A stretch of DNA of 64,000 bases from Pandoraea sp. ASV26 (GTDB lineage Bacteria > Pseudomonadota > Gammaproteobacteria > Burkholderiales > Burkholderiaceae), in contig NZ_JAELTP010000003.1 in the NCBI RefSeq assembly GCF_016428915.1, forward strand, positions 1-64,000, in the 5' to 3' direction. The notes under the pieces are model-generated. The model was not told where the DNA came from. It worked only from the letters and a program-made list of their open reading frames with translations, and ran no database searches. The position numbers were made by a program, and so were the translations under genes. This document shows positions 7,631 to 16,607 of the stretch, in pieces; the first letter of the stretch is position 1, and the number at the start of each line of letters is the position of its first letter.

Positions 7631-8602
7631 ATGACGATTCTGGGCATCGAACAAATTACCTACGGGGTCACCGACCTCGACACCTGCCGTCGATTTCTGG
7701 GCGATTGGGGACTCACCGAAGTGCATGCAGACGCCAACGGTGCGCGCTTCGAAACGCTCAACGGTTGCCGCGTGCTGGCGGTGCGTCACGACGACCCGTC
7801 GTTGCCCCCGGCAATGGAAGATGGTCCGACGTTGCGCGAGCTCACGTGGGGCGTGACGACGGCCGGCGAGGTTGCCGCTATCGCCGACCGGCTTGCCGAC
7901 CAGCCGGGGTATTACTTCAGGGATGGCGCGACCGGGTGCATCGACCCGAATGGGCTCGCGATGCGGGTCGAGGTGACGGCCAAGCGTCCGGTGGACGTGC
8001 AGGGCGCACCGACTAACCCCTGGGGGATTCCGGCGCAGCGTGTGAATACGCCGAGCCCGGTGTACGAACGCGCGCAGCCGATCGAAGTGGGGCACGTCGT
8101 GTTCTTCACCAATGCGCTGGCGGTCACGCAGGCGTTTTATGCGGACAAGCTCGGCTTCGAGTTGTCCGATCGGTATCCGGAGCGAGGCGCGTTCATGCGC
8201 TGTGCACCGCACGGTGGCCATCACGATCTGTTCTTGCTGGCGTTGCCCAATGGCAAGCGCGGGCTGAATCACGTCGCGTTCACGGTGCGCGATATTCACG
8301 AGGTATTCGGCGGTGGCATGCATATCGACCGGTGCGGGTGGGAAACGCAATTGGGGCCGGGCCGCCATCCGATTTCGTCGGCGTATTTCTGGTACTTCAA
8401 GAACCCGTGCGGCGCGCTGATCGAGTATTACGCGGACGAGGACATTCTCACACCGGAATGGCAACCGCGCGACTTTGAGCCGGGGCCGACGGTGTTTGCG
8501 GAATGGGCGGTGGACGGCGGACTGGATGGCAACACGCGCCGCCAGAAGAAGGGCGGTGAAGCGCCGGCAGGCAAGTTCATGACCGACACGGCCAAGCGCT
8601 GA
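7631..8602 (+). CDS. Two-domain VOC-superfamily protein (extradiol dioxygenase/glyoxalase fold)
   Basis: The 323-residue protein contains two VOC modules. The first (ILGIEQITYGVTDLDTCRRFLGDWGL, residues about 1-120) is followed by a second starting at IEVGHVVFFTNALAVTQAFYADKLGF. In the second, metal-ligand candidates appear in HHDLFLLALPNGKRGLNHVAF and a late Glu lies in CGALIEYYADED, as in type I extradiol dioxygenases. It is the last gene of the operon and a strong terminator follows. Next to a Rieske oxygenase, a ring-cleaving dioxygenase is the natural guess. A lyase, isomerase or resistance protein of the same fold cannot be excluded. The C-terminal tail after about residue 290 is polar and probably disordered. 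Confidence 0.85.
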   Translation: MTILGIEQITYGVTDLDTCRRFLGDWGLTEVHADANGARFETLNGCRVLAVRHDDPSLPPAMEDGPTLRELTWGVTTAGEVAAIADRLADQPGYYFRDGATGCIDPNGLAMRVEVTAKRPVDVQGAPTNPWGIPAQRVNTPSPVYERAQPIEVGHVVFFTNALAVTQAFYADKLGFELSDRYPERGAFMRCAPHGGHHDLFLLALPNGKRGLNHVAFTVRDIHEVFGGGMHIDRCGWETQLGPGRHPISSAYFWYFKNPCGALIEYYADEDILTPEWQPRDFEPGPTVFAEWAVDGGLDGNTRRQKKGGEAPAGKFMTDTAKR

Positions 8603-8623
8603 GTCGGGGCGTCGGTCATTGAA

Positions 8624-8652
8624 GGGGGCTGCGTTGCGCAGCCCCCTTTTTT
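8624..8652 (+). terminator. Rho-independent terminator of the catabolic operon
   Basis: GGGGGCTGCG and CGCAGCCCCC form a perfect 10-bp stem around a TTG loop, followed by six T and a further T-rich stretch. It lies between the VOC gene and the convergent glutathione peroxidase gene. Confidence 0.92.
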
Positions 8653-8668
8653 CATTTTTCTGGCGGGA

Positions 8669-9214
8669 TTACTTGGCCAGTTCGGCGTCGATGGCGGCGA
8701 CCAGGCGCGGATCGTCGGCTTTGACGTCCGGCGCGAAGCGGGCCACCACCTGACCGTTACGGCCGATCAGGAACTTCTCGAAGTTCCACAGCACGTCGGC
8801 GGGGTTCTCCCGCTCGACACCAAAGCCTTTCAGACGCTCACGGAACGGGCCTTCGCCGATGGCCTCGGGCTGTGCCGAGACGAGTGCCGTGTAGAGCGGG
8901 TGGCGATCGTCGCCGAGCGCAGAGAGCTTGGCAAACAGCGGAAACGTGACGTTGTATTGCGTCGTGCAGAAGTCGAGGATTTCCGCATCGGTGCCGGGCT
9001 CCTGACCCTTGAAGTTGTTCGCGGGGAAGGCCAGGACTTCGAGACCGGCGGCGCGCTTCTCTTGATACAGACGCTCGAGGCCCTCGTATTGCGGCGTCAG
9101 GCCGCACTTCGATGCAACGTTGACGACCAGACGCACTTTGCCGGCGTAGTCGCCCAGCGTTGCGGCGGTGCCGTCGTTGCGATTGACGGTAATGGTTTCG
9201 ATGTTCGTGCTCAT
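8669..9214 (-). CDS. Glutathione peroxidase family thiol peroxidase (Cys type)
   Basis: The 181-residue protein has the peroxidatic motif VNVASKCGLTPQY with Cys37 in place of selenocysteine. It also has NNFKGQEPG with the catalytic Gln, and VLWNFEKFLIGRNG with the catalytic Trp and Asn. Most bacterial homologues have FPCNQF at the second block. Here it is FPANNF, so that cysteine is lost, while Cys83 (DFCTTQ) remains as the likely resolving residue. It reduces hydroperoxides, probably with thioredoxin. The ATG was chosen because an upstream in-frame start would add a 14-residue tail absent from the family. It is convergent with the catabolic operon. Confidence 0.93.
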   Translation of the reverse strand: MSTNIETITVNRNDGTAATLGDYAGKVRLVVNVASKCGLTPQYEGLERLYQEKRAAGLEVLAFPANNFKGQEPGTDAEILDFCTTQYNVTFPLFAKLSALGDDRHPLYTALVSAQPEAIGEGPFRERLKGFGVERENPADVLWNFEKFLIGRNGQVVARFAPDVKADDPRLVAAIDAELAK

Positions 9215-9866
9215 TGGAATTCCCTGTCTTTGATGGGTCAGGCGAGTGTAGCGCAAGCCTGTAAAGCGCGCTGAGCGTGGCTACGTCTCAGGAAATGTCA
9301 GTTCATCGGAGCGCACAAAATGGGAGATGAACACTGATGACGACCGTGATTGGAAGAGGCTTCAATTCTTACGCCATTATTACGATCGATGGCATCGTTT
9401 TCGGAGGCGGTGTCGTTTCTCTGTGTCAAATATAAATAAATAAAATAAATAACATAGTTGTACGACACAAATGGCGATTGACAGTCTTGTAAGCGTGTGA
9501 AAGGATTGCCGGCAAATAAAAATTACCAAATATAACAAGCACATCGTGCCGTCAAACAATAAAGGGGTAGTCCGAATGTTTCGTGCCACTTCTCGCAAAA
9601 TCGATATGGCTGCGCCGCGCGCAGTCGATCTTATTGCCGTGCCCATAAAGCAACCGGACTTATCTCTCGCTTTAACGCGATAGCGCCGCGCGCTTCTTCC
9701 GTTCGAATACCCGTCAGACCCATACCGCCGCACTTCGCTTCGATCGCGAAGCGCTTGCGTACGCGTGTCTGGCGCGTGTGCGAATTCGCAGCGGATTCGC
9801 AGCGGATTCGCAGCGGATTCACTATGCAACGCATCTCAAGAAGAAAACTGCTACCAGGGGAATCGA
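9215..9866. promoter_or_regulatory. Long AT-rich control region upstream of the autotransporter gene
   Basis: This 652-base stretch has no convincing gene. Bases about 9420-9560 are strikingly AT-rich for the window, including a run of TAAA-type repeats near 9431-9450. A perfect TTGACA lies at 9478-9483, with only a weak -10 (AAGGAT) 17 bases on. A 7-bp dyad (CGCTTCG-ATCG-CGAAGCG) lies near 9736 and a triple 11-base repeat at 9788. An AT-rich leader on a surface-protein gene is typical of H-NS-type silencing; that is inferred. Confidence 0.5.
9788..9820 (+). repeat. Three 11-base tandem repeats in the autotransporter leader
   Basis: The unit GCAGCGGATTC occurs three times in perfect tandem, ending 46 bases before the autotransporter start codon. 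Copy-number change here would alter the leader length and could tune expression. Confidence 0.9.
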
Positions 9867-12800
9867 ATGAATCGCATCTATCGTGTGGTGTGGAGCGCCA
9901 GTCTGGGCATTTATCAAGTGGCATCCGAGGCGGCCAGCGGTCACGGCGGGAAGTCGCGCCCGGTCGATCGTCGTCGTGCGCGCAAAGCGGCGGCAGCGGC
10001 GGCCCTCGCGGTTGTCTCGCTCAACGCCGGGACATCATATGCAGTGGCTTCCCCTGTTGCGACGATCGGTGGTGTGACGACGCTCTTTTCCGGCACCCCG
10101 GATACATCATCGTCGGCGTGGAGCTTCACTGGCACGAATCTGTCGATCACGGGAACTACCTTCGCCACAATTACGGGTGCACTCGGATCGATCGCAAACA
10201 ACGGCACACTCACTGGCGCTTTCGCGTTGTCCTTCGCCGCGACCGCCAATGTGACGAGCGTCGAGAACAACGGTCTCATCGCCCCAACGGGTAGCAGTTC
10301 GGGGATGTACAACAGCGGTACGATCGGCACATTGGTTAACCGTGGATCGGTGACCACCGGGACATTCGCGGGTGTAGGCAACGGCGGATCGATTTCCCGT
10401 TTCGAGAACAGCGGAACGATCACGGGCTTCTTGCAGGGCCTGAACAACAGCAGCGTGCTGACGTCGGCACTCAATTCAGGCACTATCCGCGCGTCGTCGG
10501 GCTATGGCGCGCTGAACTCGGCGCAACTGGGGCAGTTGACCAATACAGGGCTTATCACGGGCTTCTACGGTTTGGGGTCGGTCAAGACGGGGGCCGCCAA
10601 TGCGCAAATGAGCCTCCTGACGAATAGCGGCACGATTTCGGGTTCGCAGCAGGGCGTAGGGAATGTGGGTGCCAATATCGGCACGATCGATAACCAGATC
10701 GGTGGCCAGATTCTTGCGACCGGCGGCACGCTGTCTTCCTTGATTTCCGCCGTGGCCAACTCGAATACGACCGTCGGCGGCATCGACTATCGGGGCACGA
10801 TCGGCGTTATCAAGAATGCCGGGGTGATCTCCGGCGGATATTACGGTATCTACAACGACGCGAACATCGGCACGATCAACAACCTCGCGGGCGGCCTGAT
10901 CACCGGGGTGGGCGGTGCGATCTCGAATCAGGCGAGTACAGCGTCCATCGGGCAGATCAACAACGCCGGCACGATTGCCGGCTGGATCATCAACCGCTCG
11001 CAGAACAATCTGTATATCAGCGGTGCGACTGACGGTTCGTTCGGCACGCTCACCGGCTACGGTCCCACGTACTCCAGCACCATCGTCAGTACGAATGCCG
11101 ACGTGCACTTCAACGGCGGCAAGCTGCTGCTCAACGATCACTTCGATCTGAATAACGCTCGCACGGCGTATAACGATTCGTCGGTGTTGCAGATCAACAA
11201 TGTGCTTCGCGTGGCAGGAAATTACTCGCAAGGCACCGATGGCACGCTGCAAATCGGCGTGGCGAACGGAGCCTTCACTACGGGCAACTTCGCTACCGAT
11301 GCCGGGTACGGCCGTCTGGTTGTCGCGGGCAACAGCTACATCACGCCGGGCTCGACCATCGCTTTGCAATCGCTCGGCTATACCTTCGCAACAGGCCAGC
11401 GCTATGTGGTCATCGATACGGCGGGCTCGGCGATCTACAACGAAGGATCGCTGCGCTATGTCGTGAATGGCTATCCGGCACTGGCTGCGAGCGGTGCGAA
11501 GGTCGGTAACGGTAACAATCTGGATCTGGTGGTGACGATCTTCGCACCTCAGTTTCTCGGCACCATCGGGGGCACGACGGCGCTCGTACCCGGCACGCCG
11601 ATCGACGTTTCACCCGCATGGACGTTCGACGGGGCGAACGTCACGATCTCGGGCGCGACGTTTGCCTCCATCAATGGCTCGCTCGGTTCGCTCACGAACA
11701 ATGGCACGCTGACGGGGACGTCCGCGTTGTCGGTCGGTGGGAACGGCGGCGGTATCGGCCGCATCGAGAACAACGGCCAGATTCATGCCACCGGTGCGAC
11801 TGACTCGGCGATCTACAACGGCGGTGTGGTCGGCACGCTCGTCAACAATGGCTCGCTGCTCTCGGACAACATGGCTGGCGTGAACACTGTGAACGTGCTG
11901 ACCCGCCTCGAGAATAGCGGACAGATCACGGGTGCCCGGCTGGGTGTTGCCAACACGGGGGCGCTCGGCACGGCAGTGAACACCGGCACGATTGCGGCCA
12001 CCACGACGCAGTCGACGGGCGTCGGGGTATGGAGCACGGGGCAGGTCGGCTCGATCAACAACAGCGGGCTGATCACCGGCTACACCGGCGTCATGATCGC
12101 GCCGTCCGGCAATGCATCGTCTGACTCCACGCTCGGTAAGCTCAGCAATAGCGGTGGCGTCGTGGGTACGTCCGCAGGTCTGTCCAACTACGGCGGTACG
12201 ATTTCGACGATCGAAAACCTCGCCGGTGGCCGCTTCACAGGAACCGATACGAACTATTCGACTGGCATCAGCAATGGCTGGACGACCGCCAATGGCACGC
12301 TATACGGCGGGACGATTGGCGCCATCAGCAACGCAGGGACGATCTCCGGTGGTTACTACGGGATCTACAACGAGAGCGCGATCGGCACGATCAACAACCT
12401 GGCCGGTGGTCTGATCACAGGTCTGGGAGGCGCCATTTCGAATCAGAGTGCGACGTCATCGATCGGCCAGATTTACAACGCGGGGGTTATCGCGGGCTGG
12501 ATCATCAACCGCTCGCCGAACGATCTGCGCATCAGCGGCCCGACGGATGGCACGTTCGGCACGATCACGAGCTTCGGCCCGACCTACAGCGGCACGATCG
12601 TCAGCACCAATGCCGACGTTCGCTTCAATGGCGGCAACCTCGTCGTGGGTAATCATTTCGATCTGGGGGGCACGCGTACGGCATATAACGACGCGTCGGT
12701 CTTGCAGATCAACAAGACGATTCAGGTCTCGGGCAACTATGCGCAGGCGGCCGGCGCGAAGCTTCAGATCGGCGTTGCCGGCAATGCCGTGACGACGGGC

Positions 12801-14345
12801 GACATGTCGAGCGACAGCGGCTACGGTCGTCTTGTTGTAAGCGGCAATACGACGCTTGCCGCAGGCTCGCGTGTTGCCCTGCAATCGATGGGTTACAACT
12901 TTGCGGCGGGCCAACGCTACGTGGTCATCGACACGGCAGGCACTGCCAATTACAACGCAAGCTCGCTCGTCTACAGCGTGAACGGTTCCAATACGCTCGA
13001 CGCGAGCGGCGCCGAAGTGGCGAACGGCACACACAAGAGTCTGGTGGTGACGCTCGCCAACGGAACCGGGGCTAATAACGACAGCGGCAACGGCGGCATC
13101 AATACGGGGGGCAGCGCGGGCGTTATCGGTGGAGGTAGCGCCGGCACCAGCCCGCAGGTGGCCAACGCCAGTAACAACGGTGGCCTGTCGGCGTTCGATC
13201 CGCGCACCAACGCCACGATTGCCTCGACGCCGAATGCCTCGTCGGCGCTGCACGGGCTGCTGGGTTACACCGGCGTGAGCGATCCGCAACTGCTGAATCT
13301 GTTCAACGCAACGCTCGGTTCGCTCAGCGACCGCTCGGGGGACGCTGCCAACCGTGTCGGCAAGCAACTTGCCGCGGCGCAAAACACGCGCGCCGCCGGT
13401 GCAGCGACCTTCGACTCGCTGGGCGTGGTCAACTCGCACGTCAACGGCTTGCGTCTGGCCCAGGCAGGGGGGACCGGTGTCGCGACGGGGGACAGTGCGG
13501 CGAACTGGGGGGTCTGGGGACAGGCGTTCGGTGGTCACGCCAGTCAGTCTGCACGTGACGGTGTCGATGGCTACAGCGCCAACTACGGCGGCCTGCTCGT
13601 GGGCGCCGACCGGGCATTCGGCGATCATGTGCGTGCCGGTGGTGCGTTCCAGTTTTCGCGCACCGTCATCAACAATGACGGCAGCACGTCTGGCAACACG
13701 ACCAGCGTGAATGGGTACGGGCTCATCGGGTATGCCGCATACACCGGCGAGCCGTGGTACGTGAACCTCACGGGTTCGGTGGTGATGCAGCGCTACAATT
13801 CGACACGCCTCGTCACGATGCAGGGCTTTAACGGCGCGGCCAACGGTAACTTCAATGGCCAGCAATACGTGACCAGCGCCGAGTTCGGGTGGCCGTTGGC
13901 CGTGGGGCGTGCCATTGTCACGCCGCTCGCGAGCTTCACGTATAGCTATCTGAATCAGAACAGCTACACGGAAACTGGCGGTAACGGCGCAGCATTGTCG
14001 GTGGGCAGCGCGGGCAGCAGCTCGGTGCGTAGCGCGTTGGGCGCCAAGTTTGCCTTGCCGTTCGAGACATCGGCGGGCAGGTGGGTCCCCGAGCTGAGCG
14101 TGCGTTGGGTGCACGAGTACAACCGCACGCGTCAGACGACGGGCGCGAGCTTCGCCGCCGATCCGAGCGGGCAGACGGGCTTCACGACCGTGGGCGCCAC
14201 GCCGGTGTCGGATCTGGCCGAGATGTCGCTGGGCCTTACGCTGATGAGGGCGAACAACCTGAGCGCTTCGATTCGCTACGATCTGCAAGCCGGCTCGGGC
14301 TTCGTATCTCACACGGGTATCGTGCGCGTGCAACAGCGCTTCTGA
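9867..14345 (+). CDS. Large monomeric (type Va) autotransporter with duplicated beta-helix passenger
   Basis: The 1492-residue protein opens with an extended signal peptide region (MNRIYRVVWSASLGIYQVASE), a charged stretch (RRRARK) and a hydrophobic core ending near SYA. The passenger, residues about 65-1075, is built of short repeats such as NNGTLTG, NSGTI and NNSGLITG, typical of a pectin-lyase-like beta-helix. It consists of two related ~500-residue halves. A Gly/Asn/Ser-rich linker (about 1080-1130) and a helical segment lead to a C-terminal 12-strand-type barrel from WGVWGQAFGG (about 1214) to the terminal Phe of RVQQRF. No cysteine is present. The start has AGGGGAA upstream. The role is probably adhesion or aggregation. 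Confidence 0.93.
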   Translation: MNRIYRVVWSASLGIYQVASEAASGHGGKSRPVDRRRARKAAAAAALAVVSLNAGTSYAVASPVATIGGVTTLFSGTPDTSSSAWSFTGTNLSITGTTFATITGALGSIANNGTLTGAFALSFAATANVTSVENNGLIAPTGSSSGMYNSGTIGTLVNRGSVTTGTFAGVGNGGSISRFENSGTITGFLQGLNNSSVLTSALNSGTIRASSGYGALNSAQLGQLTNTGLITGFYGLGSVKTGAANAQMSLLTNSGTISGSQQGVGNVGANIGTIDNQIGGQILATGGTLSSLISAVANSNTTVGGIDYRGTIGVIKNAGVISGGYYGIYNDANIGTINNLAGGLITGVGGAISNQASTASIGQINNAGTIAGWIINRSQNNLYISGATDGSFGTLTGYGPTYSSTIVSTNADVHFNGGKLLLNDHFDLNNARTAYNDSSVLQINNVLRVAGNYSQGTDGTLQIGVANGAFTTGNFATDAGYGRLVVAGNSYITPGSTIALQSLGYTFATGQRYVVIDTAGSAIYNEGSLRYVVNGYPALAASGAKVGNGNNLDLVVTIFAPQFLGTIGGTTALVPGTPIDVSPAWTFDGANVTISGATFASINGSLGSLTNNGTLTGTSALSVGGNGGGIGRIENNGQIHATGATDSAIYNGGVVGTLVNNGSLLSDNMAGVNTVNVLTRLENSGQITGARLGVANTGALGTAVNTGTIAATTTQSTGVGVWSTGQVGSINNSGLITGYTGVMIAPSGNASSDSTLGKLSNSGGVVGTSAGLSNYGGTISTIENLAGGRFTGTDTNYSTGISNGWTTANGTLYGGTIGAISNAGTISGGYYGIYNESAIGTINNLAGGLITGLGGAISNQSATSSIGQIYNAGVIAGWIINRSPNDLRISGPTDGTFGTITSFGPTYSGTIVSTNADVRFNGGNLVVGNHFDLGGTRTAYNDASVLQINKTIQVSGNYAQAAGAKLQIGVAGNAVTTGDMSSDSGYGRLVVSGNTTLAAGSRVALQSMGYNFAAGQRYVVIDTAGTANYNASSLVYSVNGSNTLDASGAEVANGTHKSLVVTLANGTGANNDSGNGGINTGGSAGVIGGGSAGTSPQVANASNNGGLSAFDPRTNATIASTPNASSALHGLLGYTGVSDPQLLNLFNATLGSLSDRSGDAANRVGKQLAAAQNTRAAGAATFDSLGVVNSHVNGLRLAQAGGTGVATGDSAANWGVWGQAFGGHASQSARDGVDGYSANYGGLLVGADRAFGDHVRAGGAFQFSRTVINNDGSTSGNTTSVNGYGLIGYAAYTGEPWYVNLTGSVVMQRYNSTRLVTMQGFNGAANGNFNGQQYVTSAEFGWPLAVGRAIVTPLASFTYSYLNQNSYTETGGNGAALSVGSAGSSSVRSALGAKFALPFETSAGRWVPELSVRWVHEYNRTRQTTGASFAADPSGQTGFTTVGATPVSDLAEMSLGLTLMRANNLSASIRYDLQAGSGFVSHTGIVRVQQRF
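10059..13050 (+). repeat. Two tandem ~1.5-kb passenger repeats within the autotransporter gene
   Basis: The first copy runs from about 10059 to 11540 and the second from about 11559 to 13050; matching starts (ATIGGVTTL / TIGGTTAL) are exactly 1500 bases apart. The second half of each copy is the better conserved: both contain GGYYGIYN, GTINNLAGGLITG, IAGWIINRS, TIVSTNADV, RTAYND and GQRYVVIDTAG. The copies are clearly diverged, so the duplication is old and not an assembly artefact. Confidence 0.92.
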
Positions 14346-14370
14346 TCGGCTAGTACGTTCAGATAGTGCC

Positions 14371-14404
14371 GGCGGTCGCAGACATTGACATGGCTGCGAC
14401 CGCC
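14371..14404 (+). other. Hairpin between the autotransporter and TPR genes
   Basis: A perfect 11-bp inverted repeat (GGCGGTCGCAG / CTGCGACCGCC) with a 12-base loop lies 25 bases after the autotransporter stop. No T-run follows. It may be an mRNA 3'-end stabiliser or a partial attenuator allowing reduced read-through into the TPR gene. Confidence 0.55.
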
Positions 14405-14447
14405 ATGGAAGTATCGCGCAGTTCCCACCGCTTCCCGATCCCCTTCG

Positions 14448-16607
14448 ATGTCTTCCCCTTCCTCGTCCGCAGAGACGCTGACCCTCGCGCAAGCCATTGC
14501 GCTGGCCCAATCGCATTGGCAGGCGGGCCAGGCCCCGCAGGCGGAAGTGCTGTGCCGCCGCGTGCTGGACGTGGCTCCCGAACATCCCGACGCTCACTAC
14601 CTGCTGGGTCTGATGGCGCATGCCTACGGCAAGCGGGACATGGCCATCGACCATCTTCGGATTACTTGCCGGGCACCGAATGCGCCTGCTTCGTGCTGGT
14701 CGGATCTCGCCGAGATGTGCCGTCAGGCGGGGCGTCTCGACGATGCACTCGCGGCGGCGCGCCGGGCCGTTGAGGTCGATCCGGCGTTTGCTGCGGGTTG
14801 GAACAATCTGGGGATCGTGTTGCAGGAGACGGGCCAGCTCGAGCAGAGCATGGCCTGTCTTATGCGCGTGAGCGAACTGCTGCCGGCGTCGGCCGACGCG
14901 CAGAACAATCTGGGCAATACGGCGCGTCTGCTGGGACGTCTGGACGTCGCAGAGATGCACTATCGCCGCGCGCTCGAGCGCGACCCGCAACGCGCCGATG
15001 CGCACAGCAATCTGGCGTCCCTGCTGAGTGCGCAGCAGCGCTTTGCGGAGGCCGAGACACTGGCTCGCCGCGCCATCGAGTTGGCCCCGCAGTTTGTCGA
15101 CGCATACCGGAATCTCGCCGACATCGAACTCGCGCGCGGCAACGTCGCATCGGCGTTGCAGATCGTCGAGGTGATGTCGGCGTTTGCGTCGAAGCATCCT
15201 TCGACACTCGTGGCGCGCGCACGGATTTTCCGTCTCGTCGGACGACTGGACGAAGCGCTCGCGAATGCGCGCGAGGCGATCGCGCTCCAGCCCGAGAGCG
15301 CCGATGCGCGCGCAGCACTGTCCGCCGTCGAGGCAGATCTGGCCGTGCGTGTGACTCACGCCGTCGTTCCCGTTGCCGCCGGGGAGGCGAAGCCGCAAGA
15401 CGCCGCGCCGCCGGTGCCGCCGCCAGCATCGCCGGCACCACCGGATTTTGCCGCCATTCACGAAGCGGTCGTGGCACGCGTGCATTCGCAAGACTTCGAG
15501 GGCGCGGAGGCGATGCTCCGCGAGGTCGTGGCGGCCGGCTCGGCGCCCATGTCCATGTGGCGACTGCTCGGGGTCGTCTTGCGTGCGCAAGGCAAAGCTC
15601 GGGAGGGGCGAGACCTGCTCGACATGCTCGCGCGTCAGGTGCCGGGCGATCTGTCCAACCGCTTCGACCTTGCCGAAGCCTTGCTGCTGCTCGGCGAGTT
15701 CGAGCGCGGCTGGCGCGAGTATCGCTATCGCTACAGCCTCGAACATACGCAGTCCATCGAGCGCAAGGTGCAACGCCCGCGATGGGACGGTCAGCCGATT
15801 CCCGGTCAGACCCTGCTCATTCACGACGAACAAGGCTACGGCGACACCTTCCAATTCATGCGCATGGCGCGTTGGGCGCGCGAGCGCAGTCAGGCGCGCG
15901 TGATCTTCGAGGTCAACCACGAGACGTTGTCGATTGCCCGGCGCATGTGGGGCGATAAGGATATCGTCGCGCGTGGCACGTTGCCCGTGACGTTCGATCA
16001 GCATTGCGAACTGATGAGTCTGCCGATGGCAATGGACCTGAAGCTCGCCGACCTGCCCGGCGACGTGGCGTATCTGAGCGCCGACCCGGAGCGCGTTGCC
16101 CATTGGCGCGAAAGACTGGCGCACGTGCCGAGACCGTGGGTGGCCCTGGTGTGGGCGGGACGTCCGGAGCACGTCAACGACAGCCAGCGTTCCATGCCGC
16201 TCGCGCAACTCGCCCCGCTGGGCGCCAGCGGCGCGACGTTCCTGTCGATTCAGAAGGGGCCGGCCTCGTCGCAGGCGAATACGCCGCCCGATGGCATGTC
16301 GATGGTGTCGTTGAGCGATGAGATTCGCGATTTTGAGGACACCGCCGCGATTCTGCATCTTGCCGACTTGCTGATCTCGGTCGATTCGTCGCCGGTGCAT
16401 CTGGCGGGCGGGATGGGGCGTCCGGTGTGGGTGCTGCTGCCGTTCGTGCCGGACTGGCGCTGGTTGCTCGATCGGGATGACTCGCCTTGGTATCCCGGCA
16501 TGCGTCTGTTCCGTCAGCAGGCCCGCGCGCAATGGACGCCCGTCGTCGAGCGAATGGCGCTGGCGCTAAATCAATTTGTGACGGACTGGCGTAATGGCGC
16601 GGCTTGA
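14448..16607 (+). CDS. TPR-repeat protein with C-terminal glycosyltransferase-like domain
   Basis: The 719-residue protein has about eight tetratricopeptide repeats (residues about 10-290; for example WNNLGIVLQETGQLEQSMACL and ADAHSNLASLLSAQQRFAEAETLA). A Pro/Ala-rich linker, a shorter TPR stretch and a C-terminal domain follow. That domain (GEFERGWREYRYRY ... LIHDEQGYGDTFQFMRMARW ... VALVWAGRPEH ... LLISVDSSPVHLAGGMGRPVWVLLP) matches TPR proteins with a GT9/heptosyltransferase-like fold. The ATG chosen avoids a TTG-initiated extension that would begin inside the upstream hairpin. It lies just downstream of the autotransporter in the same direction. Modifying that protein or surface glycan is a reasonable but untested role. 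Confidence 0.82.
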   Translation: MSSPSSSAETLTLAQAIALAQSHWQAGQAPQAEVLCRRVLDVAPEHPDAHYLLGLMAHAYGKRDMAIDHLRITCRAPNAPASCWSDLAEMCRQAGRLDDALAAARRAVEVDPAFAAGWNNLGIVLQETGQLEQSMACLMRVSELLPASADAQNNLGNTARLLGRLDVAEMHYRRALERDPQRADAHSNLASLLSAQQRFAEAETLARRAIELAPQFVDAYRNLADIELARGNVASALQIVEVMSAFASKHPSTLVARARIFRLVGRLDEALANAREAIALQPESADARAALSAVEADLAVRVTHAVVPVAAGEAKPQDAAPPVPPPASPAPPDFAAIHEAVVARVHSQDFEGAEAMLREVVAAGSAPMSMWRLLGVVLRAQGKAREGRDLLDMLARQVPGDLSNRFDLAEALLLLGEFERGWREYRYRYSLEHTQSIERKVQRPRWDGQPIPGQTLLIHDEQGYGDTFQFMRMARWARERSQARVIFEVNHETLSIARRMWGDKDIVARGTLPVTFDQHCELMSLPMAMDLKLADLPGDVAYLSADPERVAHWRERLAHVPRPWVALVWAGRPEHVNDSQRSMPLAQLAPLGASGATFLSIQKGPASSQANTPPDGMSMVSLSDEIRDFEDTAAILHLADLLISVDSSPVHLAGGMGRPVWVLLPFVPDWRWLLDRDDSPWYPGMRLFRQQARAQWTPVVERMALALNQFVTDWRNGAA

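Noticed and set aside
9380-9829. Minus-strand frame of 149 codons in the AT-rich leader of the autotransporter
   Set aside because: No ribosome-binding site, a low-complexity start from the tandem repeats, and composition typical of noncoding DNA; kept as regulatory region instead.
10059-13050. Regular repeats resembling a CRISPR or other array
   Set aside because: The repeats are in frame in a single gene, are diverged and have a 1.5-kb period; no spacers exist.
12456-16532. Very long open frame on the minus strand (more than 1350 codons) across the autotransporter and TPR genes
   Set aside because: It lies antisense to two well-supported genes, is rich in Arg/His/Gln and has no recognisable domain. 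It is a shadow caused by high GC and codon bias.
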